NCBI RefSeq assembly: GCF_900108565.1
Contig: NZ_LT629971.1
Span: 2,480,001-2,544,000 of the forward strand
From: Mycolicibacterium rutilum
Lineage (GTDB): Bacteria; Actinomycetota; Actinomycetes; Mycobacteriales; Mycobacteriaceae
Length of the DNA stretch: 64,000 bases
Reading direction: 5' to 3'
Positions 60,636 to 64,000 of this stretch are shown piece after piece. Within the stretch, counting starts at the first letter, position 1. Every line of letters begins with the position of its first letter. Below the pieces are notes generated by a model that searched no databases, had not been told where the DNA came from, and worked only from the letters and a program-made list of their open reading frames with translations. A program made the translations under genes and the position numbers.

Positions 60636-61409
60636 TCATGCCGGTCGGGCGGGGGAGGACGCCAGAAACTCCGCGAAGCCTTGGGTGCCGAGCGGGTTGT
60701 CCGGGACGAGGTTCGCGCCCGTGCGCAGTGCCGCGGCGAGCCGCCCGGGCGCCGGCACCGCGACCACCCGGCGACGGCTGCCACCTGCGGAGAGGTACAT
60801 CCGGGCCAACTCCGCGTGGGTGTGCACGGTCGGCCCGCCGACGTCGGGGGCGCGCCCCGCGGGCACGTCGGCGGCGAGTTCGACCAGGCGCGCGGCGACG
60901 GCCGCGGTGTCGATCGGCTGGAACTGCACGCCGCGCACCGCCCACAGCACCGGCGAATAGCGCTGCACCGCGAAGATCGTGCGCAGCAGGTCGTGGAACT
61001 GCGTCGCGCGCAGCACGGTGTGGGCGACGCCGGAGGCCTCGAGGACCCGCTCGGCGGCGAGCTTGGCGCGGTAGTAGGGCAGCGGGATGCGGTCGATCCC
61101 GACGATCGACACATGCACGATGTGGCCGACCCCGACGTGGGCGGCGGCCGTGACGAGGTTGCGCATGCCGGTGACGTCCTCGCCGCCGGTGGGTTGGGTG
61201 GCGCAGTTGATGACGACGTCCACCCCGTCGAGCGCGGCGTCCAGGCCGGTCCCGTCCAGCAGGTCGCCGCGGGCCCAGTGCACGCCGGTGTAGCCGACGT
61301 GGCTCTTGCGGCTGAGCGCGCGGACCCGATGCCCCGCCCCGACGGCCTCCGGGACCACGCGGTGTCCCAGCGTGCCGGTCGCGCCGGTGACGAGGATCGA
61401 GTGCGGCAT
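60636..61409 (-). CDS. NAD(P)-binding atypical SDR (NmrA/epimerase-like)
   Basis: A 257-residue Rossmann protein of the atypical SDR class. The nucleotide-binding motif is LVTGATGTLGHRVV. Segments VGYTGVHWARGDLLDGTGLD, DVVINCATQPTGGEDVTGMR and HIVHVSIVGIDRIPLPYYRAK are like NmrA-like and NAD(P)H-binding epimerase proteins. Y and K in PYYRAKLAAE are in the catalytic places. The ATG shares a base with the stop of the enoyl-CoA hydratase gene, so this is the last gene of the leftward acyl-CoA operon. The function is unknown. Confidence 0.82.
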   Translation of the reverse strand: MPHSILVTGATGTLGHRVVPEAVGAGHRVRALSRKSHVGYTGVHWARGDLLDGTGLDAALDGVDVVINCATQPTGGEDVTGMRNLVTAAAHVGVGHIVHVSIVGIDRIPLPYYRAKLAAERVLEASGVAHTVLRATQFHDLLRTIFAVQRYSPVLWAVRGVQFQPIDTAAVAARLVELAADVPAGRAPDVGGPTVHTHAELARMYLSAGGSRRRVVAVPAPGRLAAALRTGANLVPDNPLGTQGFAEFLASSPARPA

Positions 61410-62176
61410 CAGCCCACCCAGCGCGGTGGTCGCTTCTCCAGAAACGCGAGCATGCCTTCGCGGGCCTCCTCGGAGACGAACAGCTCGGCGGACTGCCGGG
61501 TGAGCTCGTCGGCGTGCTGATCGAAGGTCTCCAGAATATGCCGCGTGGTCAAGGCTTTCGAGGCCGCCAGACCCTGCGGTGAGGCCTGGCCGATCGCCGC
61601 GGCGAGCGAGCCGACGGTGGCCTCGACGTCGTCTGCGGCGACGCTGACCAGCCCGATCCCGGCGGCCTCCGCGGCGCCGAACTTCTCGCCGGTGACGAAG
61701 TAGCGGCCAACGGCGCGGGCGGACATCTTGGGCAGCAGGGTCAGCGAGATGATCGACGGCGCGACGCCGATGCGGGCCTCGGTCAGCGCGAAGGTGCTCG
61801 CCGGGCCCGCGACGACGATGTCGCACGCTCCGACGAGGCCGAGGCCGCCGGCGCGGACGTGGCCGTCGATCGCGCCGATGACCGGGACCGGCAGCTCGAG
61901 GATGCGCCGCAGCAGCCGGGTCATCTCGCGGGCCCGGTCGACGGCGAGCTCGCTGGGGTCCCGGCCGGCTGCTTCGGCGAGATCGGCTCCCGCGCAGAAT
62001 GTTCCGCCGGTGTGACCGAGGACGACCACCCGCACGGCCGGGTCGTCGACCGCGGCGGTGAAGCCCTGGTGCAGCTGGTCCACCAGCGCCGTCGACAGCG
62101 CGTTGCGGTTGGCGGGGGAGTCGAGGGTGAGCCGGGCAACCGGCCCGTCGACCGCGTATCCTACCAGCGTCGCCAT
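61409..62176 (-). CDS. Enoyl-CoA hydratase/isomerase family protein (EchA7-like)
   Basis: A 255-residue crotonase-fold enzyme. The oxyanion-hole segments are VVLGHTGGTFCAGADLAEAA and HVRAGGLGLVGACD, and a catalytic-type glutamate is in FALTEARIGVAP. It would hydrate an enoyl-CoA in beta-oxidation or branched-chain catabolism. The ATG at 62176 shares its last position with the TGA of the acyl-CoA dehydrogenase gene. From memory the order accA2-fadE12-echA7 matches Rv0973c-Rv0971c. Only one of the two usual glutamates is evident, so an isomerase or hydrolase activity is possible. Confidence 0.88.
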   Translation of the reverse strand: MATLVGYAVDGPVARLTLDSPANRNALSTALVDQLHQGFTAAVDDPAVRVVVLGHTGGTFCAGADLAEAAGRDPSELAVDRAREMTRLLRRILELPVPVIGAIDGHVRAGGLGLVGACDIVVAGPASTFALTEARIGVAPSIISLTLLPKMSARAVGRYFVTGEKFGAAEAAGIGLVSVAADDVEATVGSLAAAIGQASPQGLAASKALTTRHILETFDQHADELTRQSAELFVSEEAREGMLAFLEKRPPRWVG

Positions 62177-63336
62177 CAGTACGACCGGGGCAGGCCCAGC
62201 GAGGTCTGCGCGACGAAGTTCAGGATCATCTCCCGGCTGACCGGCGCGATCCGCGCCAGCTTCGACGCCGTGACCGCGGCGGCGATGCCGTACTCCTTGG
62301 TCAGCCCGTTGCCGCCGAGCGACTGCACGGCCTGGTCGACCGCGCGCACCGACGCCTCGCCGGCGGCGTACTTGGCCATGTTCGCGGCCTCCGCGGCGCC
62401 GACGTCGTCGCCTGCGTCGTACAGCGTTGCCGCCTTCTGCATCATCAGCTTGGCGAGTTCGATCTCGATGTGGTTCTGCGCCAACGGATGCGACAACCCC
62501 TGGTGGGCGCCGATCGGCGTCTTCCACACCTGCCGGGTCTTGACGTAGTCGACGGCCTTGTCGATCGCGAAGCGGCCCATGCCGACCGCGCTGGCCGCGC
62601 CCATGATGCGTTCGGGGTTCAGCCCGGCGAACAGTTGGGCGATCGCCGCGTCCTCCGAACCGACCAGCGCGTCGGCGGGCAGCCGGACCTCGTCGAGGAA
62701 CAGCTGGAACTGGTTCTCGGGGCTGACGATCTCCATCTCGATCTTGGTCCAGCTCAGGCCCTTCGTGTCCGTCGGCACGATGAACAGCGCGGGCTTGAGG
62801 TTGCCCGTCTTGTGGTCCTCGGTGCGGCCGACGACCAGCACCGCCTGCGCCTGGTCGACGCCGGAGATGTACACCTTCTGCCCCGACAGGATCCAGTCGC
62901 TGCCGTCGCGGCGCGCGGTGGTGGTGATGCGGTGGCTGTTGGAACCCGCGTCGGGTTCGGTGATCGCGAACGCCATCGTGATCGACCCGTCGGCGATGCC
63001 GGGCAGCCAGCGCCGCTTCTGGTCCTCGGTGCCGAACTTGGCGATGATCGTGCCGTTGATGGCGGGCGAGACGACCATGAGTAACAGCGGACAGCCCGCG
63101 GCCGACATCTCCTCCATCACCACCGCCAGCTCGTACATGCCTGCGCCGCCGCCGCCGTACTGCTCGGGGAGGTTAACCCCGATGAAGCCGAGTTTGCCTG
63201 CCTCACTCCACAACTCGTCGGTGTGCTGGTCGGCGCGCGCCTTCGTCAGGTAGTAGTCCTGACCGTAGTTGGCGGCCATCGCGGCGACCGCCTTGCGTAG
63301 CGCCTGCTGCTCCTCGGTCTCGACGAAACCGCTCAT
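62176..63336 (-). CDS. Acyl-CoA dehydrogenase (FadE12-like)
   Basis: A 386-residue FAD-dependent acyl-CoA dehydrogenase. MAFAITEPDAGSNSHRITTT and GQKVYISGVDQAQAVLVVGR are the flavin and substrate loop motifs. GMGRFAIDKAVDYVKTRQVW and QSLGGNGLTKEYGIAA in the C-domain are typical. The ATG at 63336 has AAGGAG upstream and overlaps the stop of the biotin-carrier gene by four bases. With the carboxylase and hydratase it forms a probable branched-chain or terpenoid-like acyl-CoA pathway; the exact chain is not known. Confidence 0.92.
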   Translation of the reverse strand: MSGFVETEEQQALRKAVAAMAANYGQDYYLTKARADQHTDELWSEAGKLGFIGVNLPEQYGGGGAGMYELAVVMEEMSAAGCPLLLMVVSPAINGTIIAKFGTEDQKRRWLPGIADGSITMAFAITEPDAGSNSHRITTTARRDGSDWILSGQKVYISGVDQAQAVLVVGRTEDHKTGNLKPALFIVPTDTKGLSWTKIEMEIVSPENQFQLFLDEVRLPADALVGSEDAAIAQLFAGLNPERIMGAASAVGMGRFAIDKAVDYVKTRQVWKTPIGAHQGLSHPLAQNHIEIELAKLMMQKAATLYDAGDDVGAAEAANMAKYAAGEASVRAVDQAVQSLGGNGLTKEYGIAAAVTASKLARIAPVSREMILNFVAQTSLGLPRSY

Positions 63337-64000
63337 TGCTCTCCTTCGGTAGGGGCCTGGACCCTGGCCAGCACGAAGCCGACGTCGACCTGCTGGCCCA
63401 CGTCGACGTTGAGTTCGGTGAGCACACCGTCGGCCGGCGCGGTGATGGTGTGCTCCATCTTCATCGCCTCCAGCCACAGCAGCGGCTGGCCCGCGGTGAC
63501 TTTGTCGCCGACGGCGGCGCCGACGCGCAGCACCGAACCGGGCATCGGCGCCAGCAGCGAACCGTGCGCGACGGCCGCGTCCGGATCGCCGAACCGCGGC
63601 ACCGTCGCGAACTGCGCCGGCCCGGAGGGTGAGTCGACGAACACCTGGTCGCCGTAGCGGGCGATCTCGAACGGCCGGTCCACCCCGTCGACGGTCAACA
63701 CCACGCGGTCCGGGGTCGCGGAGGCCAACGAGACACCGGCATGGTCGGGCAGCTCGAGCGCCCCGCGGTTGAAGCGGTAGCGGACCTCGTGTTCAGTGCC
63801 CGTGCCGTCGGTGTACCGCTTGACCTGGTATCCGGATGCGAGGTTGCGCCACCCGCTGGGTGCAGCGGCGAAAACGACTGCCTTGGAACGGTTGTCGGCG
63901 GCGTCGCTCAGCGCGGCCGCCACCGCTGACAGCGCCGTGGTGCGCTCGTCGGTCACGGGTGCGGCCAGCGCGGCCAGGCCGTGGGTGTCGAAGAACGCGG
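63333..64000 (-). CDS. accA2: Acyl-CoA carboxylase alpha subunit (AccA2-like), C-terminal part
   Basis: The C-terminal ~222 residues of a biotin-dependent carboxylase alpha chain, with the 5' part beyond the right edge. The edge reads AFFDTHGLAALAAPVTDE, the usual end of the biotin carboxylase domain. It then has a linker domain and the biotinyl domain LWLEAMKMEHTITAPADGVL, whose lysine carries biotin. A start codon within the window (GTG at 63956) is not the true start since the frame continues. It overlaps the fadE gene by four bases and leads this leftward operon. Confidence 0.9.
   Translation of the reverse strand, partial: AFFDTHGLAALAAPVTDERTTALSAVAAALSDAADNRSKAVVFAAAPSGWRNLASGYQVKRYTDGTGTEHEVRYRFNRGALELPDHAGVSLASATPDRVVLTVDGVDRPFEIARYGDQVFVDSPSGPAQFATVPRFGDPDAAVAHGSLLAPMPGSVLRVGAAVGDKVTAGQPLLWLEAMKMEHTITAPADGVLTELNVDVGQQVDVGFVLARVQAPTEGEQ

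Overview
The window is a GC-rich, gene-dense stretch of an actinobacterial chromosome. It is almost certainly from a Mycobacterium of the rapidly growing (Mycolicibacterium) type. The pointers are a three-domain LigD, the PerM and 34-kDa-antigen gene pair, several F420-type luciferase-like oxidoreductases, a 13E12-family HNH gene behind a mycobacterial SOS box, KstR-like boxes, and a backbone order that, from memory, follows M. tuberculosis Rv0938 (ligD) to Rv0973c (accA2). Genes are closely packed with many 1-4 base stop/start overlaps. No stretch above 300 bases lacks a gene. I saw no rRNA, tRNA, CRISPR array, prophage or insertion sequence.

1-18.7 kb. The 3' end of ligD is followed by a mostly accessory block: a DJ-1/PfpI protein and a haloalkane dehalogenase; a leftward unit of sugar transporter, VOC protein and RNase HI; a transmembrane kinase carrying twelve Kelch repeats outside the cell, beside a leftward pair encoding a six-helix membrane protein and an FHA-HTH regulator; a two-component system; an AraC regulator; a coiled-coil protein; and a leftward CheB / STAS-ATPase / CheR-PAS signalling unit whose last gene looks frameshifted. 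An F420-type oxidoreductase behind a KstR-like operator closes the block.

18.7-42.6 kb. A DUF4235 gene with a TPP enzyme, an AurF-like diiron oxygenase with DUF4873, a YihY membrane protein, cobF, a small holin-like membrane protein, an Fpg/Nei glycosylase, a secreted chorismate mutase, two SDR enzymes, a secreted glycine-rich protein ending in a clear terminator, the 13E12 gene, a small HTH/membrane pair, pgi, an aldehyde dehydrogenase, an OafA-type acyltransferase, the cytoplasmic chorismate mutase, uvrD1, an M23 peptidase and sucCD behind a CRP-like box.

42.6-52 kb. A second accessory block: a thiolase-like protein without the usual cysteine, an orphan modA, a second KstR-boxed F420-type enzyme, an ornithine-decarboxylase-like enzyme with a membrane partner, a TetR / ABC1-kinase / P450 group sharing twin operators, and sfnG.

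52-64 kb. Core genes again: the 34-kDa antigen homologue, perM, purN-purH, a MoxR ATPase with a VWA partner, a DUF1707 protein, and a tightly overlapping leftward acyl-CoA catabolic operon running off the right edge: accA2, fadE, echA and a Rossmann epimerase-like gene.

The best candidates for something new are the Kelch-kinase/FHA-HTH/membrane-protein group (5.6-10.2 kb), the CheB/STAS-ATPase/CheR unit (14-17.8 kb), and the paired KstR-like boxes in front of two F420-type oxidoreductases.
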